Positions 16,021 through 24,822 of a DNA stretch of 55,434 nucleotides are shown here, in pieces. Location: positions 1-55,434 of the forward strand of contig JARKOX010000108.1 of the NCBI GenBank assembly GCA_029975525.1. The letters are read 5' to 3'. Source of the stretch: Prolixibacteraceae bacterium. GTDB lineage: Bacteria; Bacteroidota; Bacteroidia; Bacteroidales; Prolixibacteraceae. The notes beneath the pieces were generated by a model. It did not search any database and was not told where the DNA came from. It worked only from the letters and a program-made list of their open reading frames with translations. The position numbers and the translations under genes are program-made. Within the stretch, counting starts at the first letter, position 1. The number at the start of each line of letters is the position of its first letter.

Positions 16021-17709
16021 TTAATATCCTGCAGCCTGTCCGTCTTTTCGCGATTCAGACGCGCCATAATAGACCCGGTTGGTTTCATCACGTTTGATGG
16101 CCTGGTAGCCGCCGTAGCCGCCCAAATCGAACTGGACAACATGTCCTTTTTGCATCAGGGCGCGGATGGTTTCCCACGAAAAGCCGGTTTCGAGGGTAAG
16201 AATGCCGCCGTCGGTCATCTTCCCGCCGGTAGGTTCGCTGGAGCCCAGGTGTTGTATGCGCGGGGCGTCGCCGGCTTCCTGAATGTTCATGCCAAAATCG
16301 ATCAGGTTACAGATTATCTGCACATGACCTTGCGGTTGCATGGCGCCTCCCATGACGCCAAAACTCAGAAACGGCTTTCCGTCTTTGGTCACAAAGCCCG
16401 GGATAATGGTGTGGAACGGCCGTTTGTGCGGGGCATACACGTTGAAATGTCCCTCTTCAAGGGTAAACATTTCGCCGCGGTCCTGGAGGATAAACCCCAG
16501 CCGGGCGGGTGTCATTCCCGAGCCCATCCCGCGGTAATTGCTCTGGATGAGCGAAACCATATTGCCCTCCTTGTCGGCCGTGGTGAGATAGATGGTGTTG
16601 GCCTGTTCCAGTTCTCCGGGCGTGTAGCTGCGCGCCGCGCGGGCGGAGTTGATCAGGCTGGCACGCTCCCGGGCATACGTTTTTGAAATCAGTTTTTCAA
16701 CCGGAATCTGGTTAAACGCCGGATCGGCATAAAATTTAGCACGGTCTTCAAACGCCAGTTTTTTGGCTTCGGTAAACAGGTGGATGTATTCGGCCGAGCC
16801 AAATCCCATCTTTTTCAGGTCGAAATTTTCGAGGATATTGAGCATTTGCAGGACGGCCGTTCCCTGTCCGTTGGGCGGCAGTTCCCACACGTCGTAGCCG
16901 CGGTAATTGGTCGAAACAGGGGTGACCCATTCCGAAGTGTGGTCTTCAAAATCTTTCATGCTCAGGAAACCGCCGTTTGCTTCGAGGTAGGCGACGATTT
17001 TCCGGGCAATTTCACCTTTGTAGAAGATGTCGCGGCCATGAAGGGCAATTTTTTCCAGTGTTTCGGCCAGGTATGGATTTTTAAAAATTTCGCCTTTGGA
17101 AGGCGCTTTCCCGTTGGGCATAAAAATCTCTTCGAAACCGGGATATTTCTGCAGCGCCCGGGCGTTCGACTGCCAGTAGTAGGCAATTAGTTCGCTGACC
17201 GGAAAGCCGTTTCGGGCATATTGAATAGCCGGTTGCAGGATTTCGGTCATGGGAAGCCGGCCAAATTTTTGGTGCAGTTCAAACCAGCCGTCGACACAGC
17301 CGGGGACCGAAACCGGCAGGGGCCCCAGCGAAGGGATTTTTTCAATGTTGTTCTGCTTGAAATAATCGAGGGTCAGGTTGTAAGGCGATCTGCCGCTGCC
17401 ATTGAGTCCGTAGAGCTGTTGGGTTTTGGCGTCCCACACGAGGGCAAAAAGGTCGCCCCCAATGCCGTTTCCGGTAGGTTCAACCAGTCCCAGCAGCGCG
17501 TTGGCGGCAATGGCGGCATCCACTGCCGATCCGCCGGCTTTCAGAATATCGAGTGCCACCTGCGTGGCCAGTGGCTGACTGGTACAGGCTATCCCGTTTT
17601 GGGCAATCACTTCGGAGCGGGAGGCAAAATTCAGTCCCGTAATACGGTCCTGTCCACTGCTGCCAATCGACAGGCACAACAAAAACGCTAAAAGGGTTCT
17701 CTTTTGCAT
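16021..17709 (-). CDS. ggt: Gamma-glutamyltransferase
   Basis: The 562-residue precursor has a signal peptide (MQKRTLLAFLLCLSIGSSG) and the family start EVIAQNGIACTSQPLA. GNGIGGDLFALVWD and the substrate loop motifs follow. Thr372 in NTIYLTTADKEGN aligns with the autoprocessing and catalytic threonine, and SGMTPARLGFILQDRG follows as expected. The enzyme is an Ntn-hydrolase that hydrolyses glutathione or transfers its gamma-glutamyl group in the periplasm; the closely related cephalosporin-acylase-type members share the fold. Full length and all key positions are present. It stands 44 bases upstream of the broken esterase, possibly co-transcribed, and is preceded by yccF. Confidence 0.93.
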   Translation of the reverse strand: MQKRTLLAFLLCLSIGSSGQDRITGLNFASRSEVIAQNGIACTSQPLATQVALDILKAGGSAVDAAIAANALLGLVEPTGNGIGGDLFALVWDAKTQQLYGLNGSGRSPYNLTLDYFKQNNIEKIPSLGPLPVSVPGCVDGWFELHQKFGRLPMTEILQPAIQYARNGFPVSELIAYYWQSNARALQKYPGFEEIFMPNGKAPSKGEIFKNPYLAETLEKIALHGRDIFYKGEIARKIVAYLEANGGFLSMKDFEDHTSEWVTPVSTNYRGYDVWELPPNGQGTAVLQMLNILENFDLKKMGFGSAEYIHLFTEAKKLAFEDRAKFYADPAFNQIPVEKLISKTYARERASLINSARAARSYTPGELEQANTIYLTTADKEGNMVSLIQSNYRGMGSGMTPARLGFILQDRGEMFTLEEGHFNVYAPHKRPFHTIIPGFVTKDGKPFLSFGVMGGAMQPQGHVQIICNLIDFGMNIQEAGDAPRIQHLGSSEPTGGKMTDGGILTLETGFSWETIRALMQKGHVVQFDLGGYGGYQAIKRDETNRVYYGASESRKDGQAAGY

Positions 17710-17736
17710 GGTAAAATGGTGTGAACGGTTGAAAAA

Positions 17737-18108
17737 TTATCCGGTGACCCGCCGGCCAAACGGGGTGAGTGCCAGCGAAACCAGCTTGAAATGTTGTCGG
17801 GCCCACGGAATACCGATGATGGTGATCCCCAGCAGCAGTCCGATCAGCAGATGGGAGAGGGCGATCCAGATGCCGCCCACGATCAGCCAGATCAGGTTCA
17901 TGAGGGTAGAGAGGCACCCCGGAGCATAATCCATGTATTCGATTTTTTTATCGAAGGGCCACAACGCAATGGTTGCCAGCTTGAAAATCTGCAGTCCGAA
18001 AGGAATGCCCACAATCGTCAGGCAAAGGACGCAGCCCGCAATCAGATATTCCAGGAAAATGAAAAAACCGCCGAAGATTAACCACAACAGGTTGCCGATT
18101 GTACTCAT
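17737..18108 (-). CDS. yccF: YccF domain membrane protein
   Basis: The 123-residue protein contains two copies of the YccF repeat. The first has NLLWLIFGGFFIFLEYL and LTIVGIPFGLQIFKLA; the second has NLIWLIVGGIWIALSHL and ITIIGIPWARQHFKLV. Each forms membrane helices joined by the conserved GIPxxxQxFKL loop. Length fits the family (E. coli YccF is about 148). The function is unknown; it is an inner-membrane protein. It lies 27 bases upstream of ggt on the same strand, so they may share a transcript. Confidence 0.92.
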   Translation of the reverse strand: MSTIGNLLWLIFGGFFIFLEYLIAGCVLCLTIVGIPFGLQIFKLATIALWPFDKKIEYMDYAPGCLSTLMNLIWLIVGGIWIALSHLLIGLLLGITIIGIPWARQHFKLVSLALTPFGRRVTG

Positions 18109-18422
18109 GTTTGTTCAGATTTAGGTTTTTGTTGCCGTTAAAAGTACAGAAAACCGTTCAGCTTTTAAAACATCGGGCGCCGGAAAGTGGATGCTTCTTT
18201 TGGGTTTGCCGAAGAGGAATTCTGCAGAAGCTTTGCTCACGCTGTTGGTTAAATCCCCGACTGATTTTTTAACAATAAGAGAGGCTGACGTTTGGTTGGA
18301 CAAAATTTTCAAGCGGAAATGTCCGGAGAAGTTGCTGCATAAAAAACGCAGGATCTTCCGGTTGTGAGGAAAATCCTGCGTGCAAAAAAAGTATTTTGAC
18401 CGTTCAGACGGCAAAGATTCGT
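18109..18422. other. 314-base region between pit and yccF
   Basis: It contains the pit terminator (18347-18380) and the yccF promoter region. A 97-codon frame on the minus strand runs through the terminator and has no family resemblance, so it is not called as a gene. Confidence 0.6.
18347..18380 (-). terminator. Intrinsic terminator of the DUF47-pit operon
   Basis: CGCAGGATCTTCC pairs with GGAAAATCCTGCG with one mismatch around an 8-base loop, and on the minus strand the stem is followed by six T residues. It lies about 40 bases after the pit stop. Confidence 0.9.
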
Positions 18423-19499
18423 TTATAGGATCGAGGACCAGATGGGGATGAGGTTAATCAGAAAATAGACCCCCGCCGCAATGGCCATACTTACCGGGAT
18501 GGTGAGGACCCAGGCAACCAGCAGGTTGGTCGCCACTCCCCACCTGACGGCAGACAGGCGTTTGGTCATTCCGACCCCCATAATTGATCCGGCAATGGTG
18601 TGGGTGGTACTGACCGGGATTCCCAGCCCCTGCGATACGCCAAACAGGGTGATGGCGCCGGCTGTTTCGGCGGCTACGCCTTCCAGCGGTGTCACTTTGG
18701 TGATTTTGGTCCCCATCGTTTTGACAATCCGCCAGCCTCCCATCATGGTTCCCAGCGCAATTGCCGAATAACAGGAGATGGGGATCCAGGCGGGAACGTG
18801 CAGGTGTTTTTTCCCTACCGCATCAATCGTTTCCGAAACGTGTACCCAGTGGGGGATTTCAATACCTTTGGTGTTGAGGTGGGCCACATACACCAGCATG
18901 GCTGCGCTGATAATCCCGACCACCTTCTGTGAGTCGCTGCCGCCGTGCCCGAGGCTGAAAGCCCCGGAAGAGACCAGCTGCAGACGTTTAAACCATTTGT
19001 TGGCACGGTGCGGGTTTGCTCGCCGGCACGTCCACATGATAATGACCGTCAGGATATAAGCAATAAGCATCCCGATAATCGGGGCCAGAAAGATAAAACC
19101 GATGGTTTTCAGAATGACTTCCTGGTTGATAACGGCAAAGGAGCCGGTATGGGCTACTGCCGCTCCGGCAAATCCGCCGATCAGGGTGTGCGACGACGAG
19201 GAGGGGATCCCCAGCCACCAGGTGAGCAGGTTCCAGATAATCGCGGCAACAATACCGGCCAGGATCACTTCCAGGTTGATCGAACCGCTTTCGACGGTTT
19301 TTGCGACGGTGTTGGCCACTTTCAGGTCGAAAACCCAGTATGCTAAAAAGTTGAAGGCAGCCGCCCACAATACCGCCGGAAACGGAGCCAGCACTTTGGT
19401 GGAGACAATCGTTGCAATGGAGTTGGCCGCATCGTGAAACCCGTTGATCAGGTCAAACACGAAAGCCAAAACAATAATAATAATCAGAATTGTAAACAT
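18423..19499 (-). CDS. pit: Low-affinity inorganic phosphate transporter (Pit family)
   Basis: The 358-residue membrane protein has the duplicated Pit signature: FDLINGFHDAANSIATIVST near the N-terminus and the second copy LGIPVSTTHTIAGSIMGVG near the C-terminus. GGFAGAAVAHTG lies between. About ten membrane helices are visible. Pit carriers import metal-phosphate complexes driven by the proton gradient. It follows the DUF47 gene by 34 bases; the pair is the standard Bacteroidota arrangement, in which the PhoU-like DUF47 protein controls the transporter. The length is shorter than E. coli PitA (499) because it lacks the long central loop, typical for this branch. Confidence 0.95.
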   Translation of the reverse strand: MFTILIIIIVLAFVFDLINGFHDAANSIATIVSTKVLAPFPAVLWAAAFNFLAYWVFDLKVANTVAKTVESGSINLEVILAGIVAAIIWNLLTWWLGIPSSSSHTLIGGFAGAAVAHTGSFAVINQEVILKTIGFIFLAPIIGMLIAYILTVIIMWTCRRANPHRANKWFKRLQLVSSGAFSLGHGGSDSQKVVGIISAAMLVYVAHLNTKGIEIPHWVHVSETIDAVGKKHLHVPAWIPISCYSAIALGTMMGGWRIVKTMGTKITKVTPLEGVAAETAGAITLFGVSQGLGIPVSTTHTIAGSIMGVGMTKRLSAVRWGVATNLLVAWVLTIPVSMAIAAGVYFLINLIPIWSSIL

Positions 19500-19533
19500 A
19501 GCCTGAATAATAAATGGGTTCTGAAGTTGTTTA

Positions 19534-20181
19534 TCAGGCGTATTTCACCAAAATCGTTTTTACCACATCCGAAACGTCTTCGATTTTATTGGCAATCTTT
19601 TCCAGATTTTGGAGAACTTCCTTTTGTTTAATCAACTCGATAGCATTCTTTTCGTTTTCGAAAAGGTTGGAAATGGCCAGTTTGTAAAATTCATCGGCCC
19701 GGCTTTCCAGTTTGTGCAGGTCTTTGCAGGCCCGCAAAGTTTTATCGGTGTTTTTGAGGTTTTCCAACCCGTTAACTGCGATCTGAATCTTGAGGCATCC
19801 CTCCTGGATCAGTGCAGCCATCTCGTGCATGTGTTTGCTGAAGGTTGAAAAGTGGTAGAACTCAATTTTTCCGGCCAGGCGGTAAATCAGGTCCACTACA
19901 TCATCGATGGTGGTTGTCAACTCGTGGATATCTTCCCGGTCGAAAGGGATGATAAAGGTGTTGTTTAACTCATCGAAAATCTGGTTGGTCACTTCATCAC
20001 CTTTTTTTTCGATTGACTTAATCGTCAGCCGGATGGCTTTTTGCTCCTCCTCAGCGGCTGCGTCGAAGAGTTTGTTTAGTTCTGCCGCGGCTTCCACACA
20101 GTTTTGGGCGGCGAAATTAAACATACCATAAAATTTTTTTTCTTTTGGGGTAAAGTACTTAAGCAAACGAGATAGATTCAT
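19534..20181 (-). CDS. DUF47 (PhoU-like) regulator of the phosphate transporter
   Basis: From ATG 20181 (MNLSRLLKYFTPKEKKFYGMF) the protein has 215 residues. It is all helical, with the DUF47 landmarks KGDEVTNQIFDELN, TPFD-like IPFDREDIHELTTTIDDVVDLIY and the C-terminal ELIKQKEVLQNLEKIANKIEDVSD. The aspartate/glutamate pairs correspond to the metal-binding positions of the PhoU fold. It is the first gene of the DUF47-pit operon and presumably modulates transport. A GATCTTTG at 20203-20210 on the minus strand is one mismatch from the -7 box and may be its promoter. Confidence 0.94.
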   Translation of the reverse strand: MNLSRLLKYFTPKEKKFYGMFNFAAQNCVEAAAELNKLFDAAAEEEQKAIRLTIKSIEKKGDEVTNQIFDELNNTFIIPFDREDIHELTTTIDDVVDLIYRLAGKIEFYHFSTFSKHMHEMAALIQEGCLKIQIAVNGLENLKNTDKTLRACKDLHKLESRADEFYKLAISNLFENEKNAIELIKQKEVLQNLEKIANKIEDVSDVVKTILVKYA

Positions 20182-20493
20182 ACGGATGATTTGTTTATAT
20201 AGCAAAGATCAGATAATCGAAACAATTTTTTTCTGAGCTGAACTCATATTTTTCTGAAAAAATTAAAAATCCTCAAAACCAGTAGAATTTTGAAATTCGG
20301 GCCAAAGATGTGAATAAGATTATAATCCTGAAATGGGGTAAGGGTATTTTTAACTTCAATTTAATACAACAATTGACTCAACAGTTTAAAACCTTTGTTT
20401 GGCTGGTTTTCTTTGATTTTTTCGGACGGGCGGCGTGCAGATGTTTTAAAGAATATGTAAATTGGGGGTTTTGTAAATTCCAAAATAAATGTG
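20182..20493. other. 312-base divergent intergenic region (DUF47 and nucleoside hydrolase)
   Basis: The sequence is strongly AT-rich with many A/T runs. It must hold two divergent promoters. Apart from the near-match -7 box for DUF47 I see no gene, repeat or clear operator. Confidence 0.6.
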
Positions 20494-21498
20494 ATGATGA
20501 GCAGGAAAATGATCTGGCTGGCAGCACTGGCCGTAGGATTGGTGGCAGGGTGCCAACCCCAGCCTAAGGTACCGGAGTCGACCCTTCCGGTAAAGATTAT
20601 TTTGGATACCGACATGGGACCCGACTTCGACGATGCCGGCGCAATAGCCGTGCTTCACGCCCTGGCCGCCCGCGGCGAGTGTGAGATTCTGGCCACCCTG
20701 GCCAGCGACCGTCACCCGACAATTGCCCCCACCATCGAGGCGTTTAACCGCTATTTCGGAAAACCTGATATCCCGGTGGGAGTGCCGGTTGACGACGGTC
20801 CTGATTTTACCTGCCCCAACCACTGGAATGATTCCATCATTGTTAAATTTTTGAAAGAACCCAAAACCAACGCCGATTATCCATCGGCAGTCAGGGTTTA
20901 CCGGCAGGTTCTGGCGGCTCAGTCCGACCAGAGCGTAACCATTGTCACGGTTGGATTTATGACCAACCTGGAGGATTTGCTCAAGTCGGGGGCCGACGAA
21001 TTTTCGGAACTCCGCGGAACCGATCTGGTAAAAAAGAAGGTTCGTAACTACGTCACCATGGCTGGTGTTTTTCCCGAAGGGTGGGAGTTCAACGTTAAGG
21101 AACACGCCTCCGCGGCGCAGTATGTTTTTGAAAACTGGCCAACCCCGATTCTGTTCAGCGGTTTTGAGATCGGTGAGAAGATTATGACCGGTCGCCGCGT
21201 GGCCGAGGAAGGTTCTTCGGACAACCCGGTTTCGTGGGCCTACCGCTACTGCCTCGAAACCTACCACGGCGGTCCGCTGAATAAACGGTGCAGCTGGGAC
21301 CACACGGCTGTTTTGGCTGCGGTGCGTAACCCCCGGGATTATTTTTATGTGATCGGAGACGGAAAGTTTGTTGTGATGCCCGAAGGCAAAAACTATTGGG
21401 ACGCCTCTCTCAACGCCGGCCACTCTTTCCTGGTTCACAAAATGCCTTACGATTCCATTGCCACAGTTCTCGACGAGCTGATGATGTATGAACCGTGA
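20494..21498 (+). CDS. Nucleoside hydrolase-like lipoprotein
   Basis: The protein has about 334 residues. Translation could also begin at GTG 20491 or ATG 20497. The N-terminus is a lipoprotein signal with lipobox VAGC. The nucleoside-hydrolase motif DTDMGPDFDDAGAIAVLHALA supplies the calcium-binding aspartates, and a second conserved segment is VTVGFMTNLEDLL. C-terminal CSWDHTAVLAAV carries the Asp/His region of the active site. Most nucleoside hydrolases are cytoplasmic; lipid-anchored members are common in Bacteroidota and may act on ribosides or related glycosides outside the cytoplasm. The next gene starts 42 bases downstream and is probably in the same operon. Confidence 0.88.
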   Translation: MMSRKMIWLAALAVGLVAGCQPQPKVPESTLPVKIILDTDMGPDFDDAGAIAVLHALAARGECEILATLASDRHPTIAPTIEAFNRYFGKPDIPVGVPVDDGPDFTCPNHWNDSIIVKFLKEPKTNADYPSAVRVYRQVLAAQSDQSVTIVTVGFMTNLEDLLKSGADEFSELRGTDLVKKKVRNYVTMAGVFPEGWEFNVKEHASAAQYVFENWPTPILFSGFEIGEKIMTGRRVAEEGSSDNPVSWAYRYCLETYHGGPLNKRCSWDHTAVLAAVRNPRDYFYVIGDGKFVVMPEGKNYWDASLNAGHSFLVHKMPYDSIATVLDELMMYEP

Positions 21499-21540
21499 CC
21501 GCTGATTGGTGTTTTATGGGGAGACCGATAAAAGATACCA

Positions 21541-22239
21541 ATGAAAAAAGTTTGGGCTGGAATAGGTGTTTTGTTTCTGTTGGCCGGCTGTTCGTCGCCG
21601 CAGGAATCCCGTCCCGTTTCGCAACCTGTTGCTGTCGAAGATATCAGTGCGCCTGTTTTGGAGCGTTACCTGACCGGTAAAGGTTTGCCGGCTGATGAGG
21701 CGAAGCTGTTTAACAACTCACATGGAACAGATCAACACCGGAGCGGTTTTTCGCCGGAAGCGGAGTCGCAGCTATCCGCCGTTTTACAAAACCGGGAGCT
21801 GTTGCTGAAGAGCGGCGAAGCCCGTTATGCCGATGAACTACAGAAAACGGTGGAGTGGCTCGACCGCCTGGTTCCGCCCGACTCAAGCGGGATTGAATAT
21901 GCTGCCCGGCTTTCAGCCGTTCTTCTGCCGGTGGTTTTTACCCGCGACGTTGATAAAATTTACCTGAATCTTTTTACAGATGCCTCCCTGGCATACGAAC
22001 ACTCCCTGGGCGGGAGGGTGAAGATCTCTCAACGGGCCGAAGATCATTCCGGGAGGAGGCTGACGGTTACTTTTGAGCTGCCGGAGAAACGCTACATCGA
22101 ACTCTATGTGCGGGTTCCGTCCGGTGCGGGGCATCCTTCTGTTGTGGTGAAAAAGGTGAAGTACTTTGCCCAACCCGGCAGTTATTGCCAGATTGCCAAA
22201 AAATGGAAAGCCGGCGATATGGTGGAAATCTCTTTCTGA
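21541..22239 (+). CDS. Lipoprotein with a shortened GH127 (DUF1680)-like C-terminal part
   Basis: The 232-residue product has a lipoprotein signal (MKKVWAGIGVLFLLAGC). The segment EARYADELQKT resembles the GEARYxDxLERTLYN stretch of beta-L-arabinofuranosidases. After a short linker, KIYLNLFTDASLAYEH and IELYVRVPSGAGHPSVVVKK, then GSYCQIAKKWKAGDMVEISF, follow the GH127 beta-sandwich pattern. The catalytic cysteine/glutamate region between these parts, normally containing CxxP/CC motifs, is missing, as is the alpha-barrel N-terminal half. So it looks like a contracted, non-catalytic derivative, perhaps a binding protein. The similarity is by eye and could be coincidental for part of the length. 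It probably shares a transcript with the nucleoside hydrolase. Confidence 0.6.
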   Translation: MKKVWAGIGVLFLLAGCSSPQESRPVSQPVAVEDISAPVLERYLTGKGLPADEAKLFNNSHGTDQHRSGFSPEAESQLSAVLQNRELLLKSGEARYADELQKTVEWLDRLVPPDSSGIEYAARLSAVLLPVVFTRDVDKIYLNLFTDASLAYEHSLGGRVKISQRAEDHSGRRLTVTFELPEKRYIELYVRVPSGAGHPSVVVKKVKYFAQPGSYCQIAKKWKAGDMVEISF

Positions 22240-22320
22240 AGAAGTTTAACGCAAACGGCCGGCAAAAGGGAAGCGGGAACCGCTCCCTGCAGGCAGACTG
22301 TTTTCAGGCGTTGTCCTGAT

Positions 22321-22803
22321 TTAGAAGCTCTTTTTGAGGGCTACCATTTTGATGGCAGTTACCGCAGCCTCGTCGCCTTTGTTGCCCAGTTTTCCGCCAG
22401 CACGGTCGAGAGCCTGTTGCTGGTTGTCGGTGGTCAGGACGCCAAAAATGAAGGGGAGATTGTATTTCAGGTTCAGATCCATCGCTCCCTGGGTCACTCC
22501 CTGACAGATAAAGTCGAAATGACGGGTTTCGCCCTGGATTACACATCCCAGCAGGATGACCGCGTCAACCTGTCCGGCTTCGGCAAAAAACTGGCCTCCC
22601 AGCGGCAGTTCAAAACTTCCGGGGACCATTTTGATGTGGATATCTTCTTCGTTTGCGCCATGTTTCAGCAGGGTTTCAAAAGCCCCGTCGGCCAGTGCGC
22701 CGGTAATCTCCCAGTTCCACTCCGAAACCACTATTCCGAAGCGCATGCCGGCGGCGGAAGGTACTTGGGAGGCGTCGTATGCCGATAAATTTTTGGTTGC
22801 CAT
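22321..22803 (-). CDS. ribH: 6,7-dimethyl-8-ribityllumazine synthase
   Basis: The 160-residue enzyme condenses 5-amino-6-ribitylaminouracil with dihydroxybutanone phosphate in riboflavin synthesis. Conserved segments are FGIVVSEWNWEIT, KMVPGSFELPLGGQFFAEAG, VILLGCVIQGETRHFDFIC (with the catalytic His in RHFDF) and PFIFGVLTTDNQQQALDRAGG. Length and all landmark residues are normal, so the icosahedral or pentameric synthase fold is expected. It is separated from the upstream TPR gene by a terminator and so probably has its own promoter. No FMN riboswitch is visible upstream. Confidence 0.97.
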   Translation of the reverse strand: MATKNLSAYDASQVPSAAGMRFGIVVSEWNWEITGALADGAFETLLKHGANEEDIHIKMVPGSFELPLGGQFFAEAGQVDAVILLGCVIQGETRHFDFICQGVTQGAMDLNLKYNLPFIFGVLTTDNQQQALDRAGGKLGNKGDEAAVTAIKMVALKKSF

Positions 22804-22823
22804 AAATTCGCGGATAAAAAAAA

Positions 22824-22843
22824 TCCCCTCCGGAAGGAGGGGA
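22824..22843 (-). terminator. Intrinsic terminator of the TPR gene
   Basis: TCCCCTCC and GGAGGGGA form a perfect 8-bp stem with a GGAA loop. On the minus strand eight T residues follow. It lies 20 bases after the TPR stop and just before the ribH start. Confidence 0.93.
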
Positions 22844-22863
22844 GTGAGTTATTTGGATAGTTT

Positions 22864-23550
22864 TTATTTTTTCTGCTGAACCTCGATCCGGGCGATGTAT
22901 TTGTCGATATTGCGTCCTTCGGCCGATTCGGCAAATTTCTCCTTGATCTCTTTGTAGAGGGCCAGGGCTTTGTTCAGATCGCCTTCGCTTTCGAGCAGGT
23001 TTCCGGCCTTCAGCAGGTAAATGGGGGTGGTAAATTCGTTGGTCGTCATCGAAGCAGCTTTTTGATACTGTTTCAACGCTTTGTCTTTCTGCCCCAGTTC
23101 AAGATAGGCATCCCCTTTGGCGCCTTCGGCTACCGGTCCCAGCACCAGGTCGTCGGTTGAAAAACTTCCCAGCTGATCGATGGCGTCTTCATACTGACCG
23201 CTCCTCAGGTAGGAGATTCCGGCGTAGTAACGGGCCAGGTTGGCCGACTTGGTCATTCCGTAGTCGTCGATAATGTCGAGGAAACCCAGGTAGTTTCCAT
23301 CTCCATTCAGCGCCAGGTTGAAGGAATCTTTTTCAAAATATTGTTCAGCCATGAACATTTGCGACTGAGCCTCTTTTTCGCGCGGCTGCATGTAAAATTT
23401 GTTGAAGCCGAGATAACCCAGTACAACCAGAACGATTACACCGATGGCGTACGTAATAATCTTCTGATTATCTTCAATAAACTGTTCGGTTTTCGTCAGG
23501 GCACTTTCAATTTCCTGAAGGTTATCGCGCTGTTCTGCTTTGTTTCCCAT
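22864..23550 (-). CDS. Membrane-anchored tetratricopeptide repeat protein (YfgM/Tol-Pal-TPR-like)
   Basis: The 228-residue protein has a short cytoplasmic N-terminus, one membrane helix near residues 33-50 (ITYAIGVIVLVVLGYLGF) and a periplasmic domain of TPR units. The units are visible as ARYYAGISYLRSGQYEDAI, AKGDAYLELGQKDKALKQYQKA and AGNLLESEGDLNKALALYKEI. The same topology is found in YfgM-type proteins that associate with the Sec translocon as chaperone adaptors. It is conserved next to ribH in Bacteroidota, a linkage without clear functional meaning. A perfect -7 box lies 28 bases upstream. It ends in a terminator. Confidence 0.88.
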   Translation of the reverse strand: MGNKAEQRDNLQEIESALTKTEQFIEDNQKIITYAIGVIVLVVLGYLGFNKFYMQPREKEAQSQMFMAEQYFEKDSFNLALNGDGNYLGFLDIIDDYGMTKSANLARYYAGISYLRSGQYEDAIDQLGSFSTDDLVLGPVAEGAKGDAYLELGQKDKALKQYQKAASMTTNEFTTPIYLLKAGNLLESEGDLNKALALYKEIKEKFAESAEGRNIDKYIARIEVQQKK

Positions 23551-23577
23551 TTCAACGTATTTTCAAAAATTGTGTCG

Positions 23578-23585
23578 CAAAAATA
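23578..23585 (-). promoter_or_regulatory. -7 box for the TPR gene
   Basis: On the minus strand TATTTTTG matches TAnnTTTG exactly, 27 bases before the ATG at 23550. A -33 partner is not obvious. Confidence 0.5.
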
Positions 23586-23695
23586 GCTTTTTTTTCAAAA
23601 CTTGTCGGCTATTAACCATTTAAATTTGAAGATTAATCAACAGCCGGCTGTTATTAATCGGTTCGCCGGAGCTCTTTTTTTTGTGTAGATTTGCA

Positions 23696-23703
23696 AAAGC
23701 CGA
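23696..23703 (+). promoter_or_regulatory. -7 box for recF
   Basis: TAGATTTG matches TAnnTTTG exactly and ends 12 bases before the recF ATG, which predicts a nearly leaderless transcript. Confidence 0.5.
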
Positions 23704-23715
23704 TAAATTGGAGCA

Positions 23716-24822
23716 ATGTACCTTCGAAGTTTGTCAATCGTCAATTTTAAAAATATCCGGGAGAGCACCGTGGATTTTTCGCCGCGCCTGAACTGTCTGA
23801 TCGGGGATAACGGCGCCGGAAAGACCAATGTGCTTGACTCACTGTATTATCTCTCTTTTTGCAAAAGCTTTTTTAATCCGGTCGATTTGCTGAATATCTG
23901 TCATGGCGAGTCGTTTTTTATGCTGAACGGAAAATATTTCCGCCGCGAGGCGGACGAAACCGTCGCCTGCGGGTTTCAGAGCGGACAGAAGAAGCAGTTT
24001 AAACGAAACGGGAAAGTGTATAAAAAGCTGGCCGACCACATTGGGTTGCTGCCGCTGGTGATGGTTTCGCCTTCGGATGCCAACCTGATTCTGGGCGGAA
24101 GCGACGAGCGCCGCAAGTTTATGGACGGGGTGATTTCGCAATACGACCCCGGCTACCTCGAAAGCCTGCTGCGCTACAACCGGGTGTTGCTGCAGCGGAA
24201 CAACCTGCTCAAACAAAATGGCGCCGACCCGGCGCTGCTGAGCGAGATGCTGGCAGTGTACGACATGCAGCTGGTGGAATTTGGCGAGCGGATTCACCTG
24301 ATGCGCCGCGAATTTATTGAAAAGCTGATCCCGGTTTTTCAGTATTTCTATTCGTTTATTTCGCAGGGAAATGAAACGGTGGGCCTCTCGCACCAGTCCG
24401 ATTTGTACGGAAACGATTTCGGACAGCTGCTGGCCGATGCCTTGCCGCGCGACCGGGTGGCGCAGTTTACCACAGTCGGGATCCACAAAGACGACCTGCA
24501 ATTGTCGCTGAGCGGCTATCCCATCAAAAAACTGGGATCGCAGGGACAGCAAAAAACTTACCTGGTGGCGCTGAAACTGGCTCAGTACGAGTTTATCCGC
24601 CAGCTTTCGGGGATGAAACCGATCCTGTTGCTCGATGACATTTTCGACAAACTTGACCGCAACCGTGTGGAGCAGATCGTCAAAGTGGTGTCGGGCGATG
24701 CTTTTGGCCAGATTTTTATCACCGACACCAACCGCGAGCACCTCGACTCCATTCTCCATTCGGTGACCCCCGACTACCGGCTCTTTAAAGTGATCAACGG
24801 AAAAATTGAATTAGCCTCATGA
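23716..24822 (+). CDS. recF: DNA replication and repair protein RecF
   Basis: The 368-residue ABC-type ATPase loads RecA at single-strand gaps with RecO and RecR. The Walker A motif is GDNGAGKTN (about residues 30-38), the signature region is KKLGSQGQQKTYLVALKLAQ, and Walker B is KPILLLDDIFDKLD. The coiled arm lies between. Length is normal. It is followed by a DUF721 gene whose ATG overlaps the recF stop (ATGA), so the two are translationally coupled. Bacteroidota do not keep recF in a dnaA-dnaN-gyrB block, and none of those genes is seen here. Confidence 0.96.
   Translation: MYLRSLSIVNFKNIRESTVDFSPRLNCLIGDNGAGKTNVLDSLYYLSFCKSFFNPVDLLNICHGESFFMLNGKYFRREADETVACGFQSGQKKQFKRNGKVYKKLADHIGLLPLVMVSPSDANLILGGSDERRKFMDGVISQYDPGYLESLLRYNRVLLQRNNLLKQNGADPALLSEMLAVYDMQLVEFGERIHLMRREFIEKLIPVFQYFYSFISQGNETVGLSHQSDLYGNDFGQLLADALPRDRVAQFTTVGIHKDDLQLSLSGYPIKKLGSQGQQKTYLVALKLAQYEFIRQLSGMKPILLLDDIFDKLDRNRVEQIVKVVSGDAFGQIFITDTNREHLDSILHSVTPDYRLFKVINGKIELAS

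Noticed and set aside
18121..18414. 97-codon leftward frame between pit and yccF
   Set aside because: It runs through the pit terminator stem and has no recognisable features.
20446..21438. 330-codon frame antisense to the nucleoside hydrolase
   Set aside because: Shadow frame; the sense strand has the lipobox and DTDMGPDFDD motif.
22260..22300. GC-rich hairpin (GGGAAGCGG/CCGCTCCC) after the GH127-like gene
   Set aside because: It has a bulge and no T run, so it is not called as a terminator.
23839..24759. 306-codon frame antisense to recF
   Set aside because: Shadow frame in a conserved gene.
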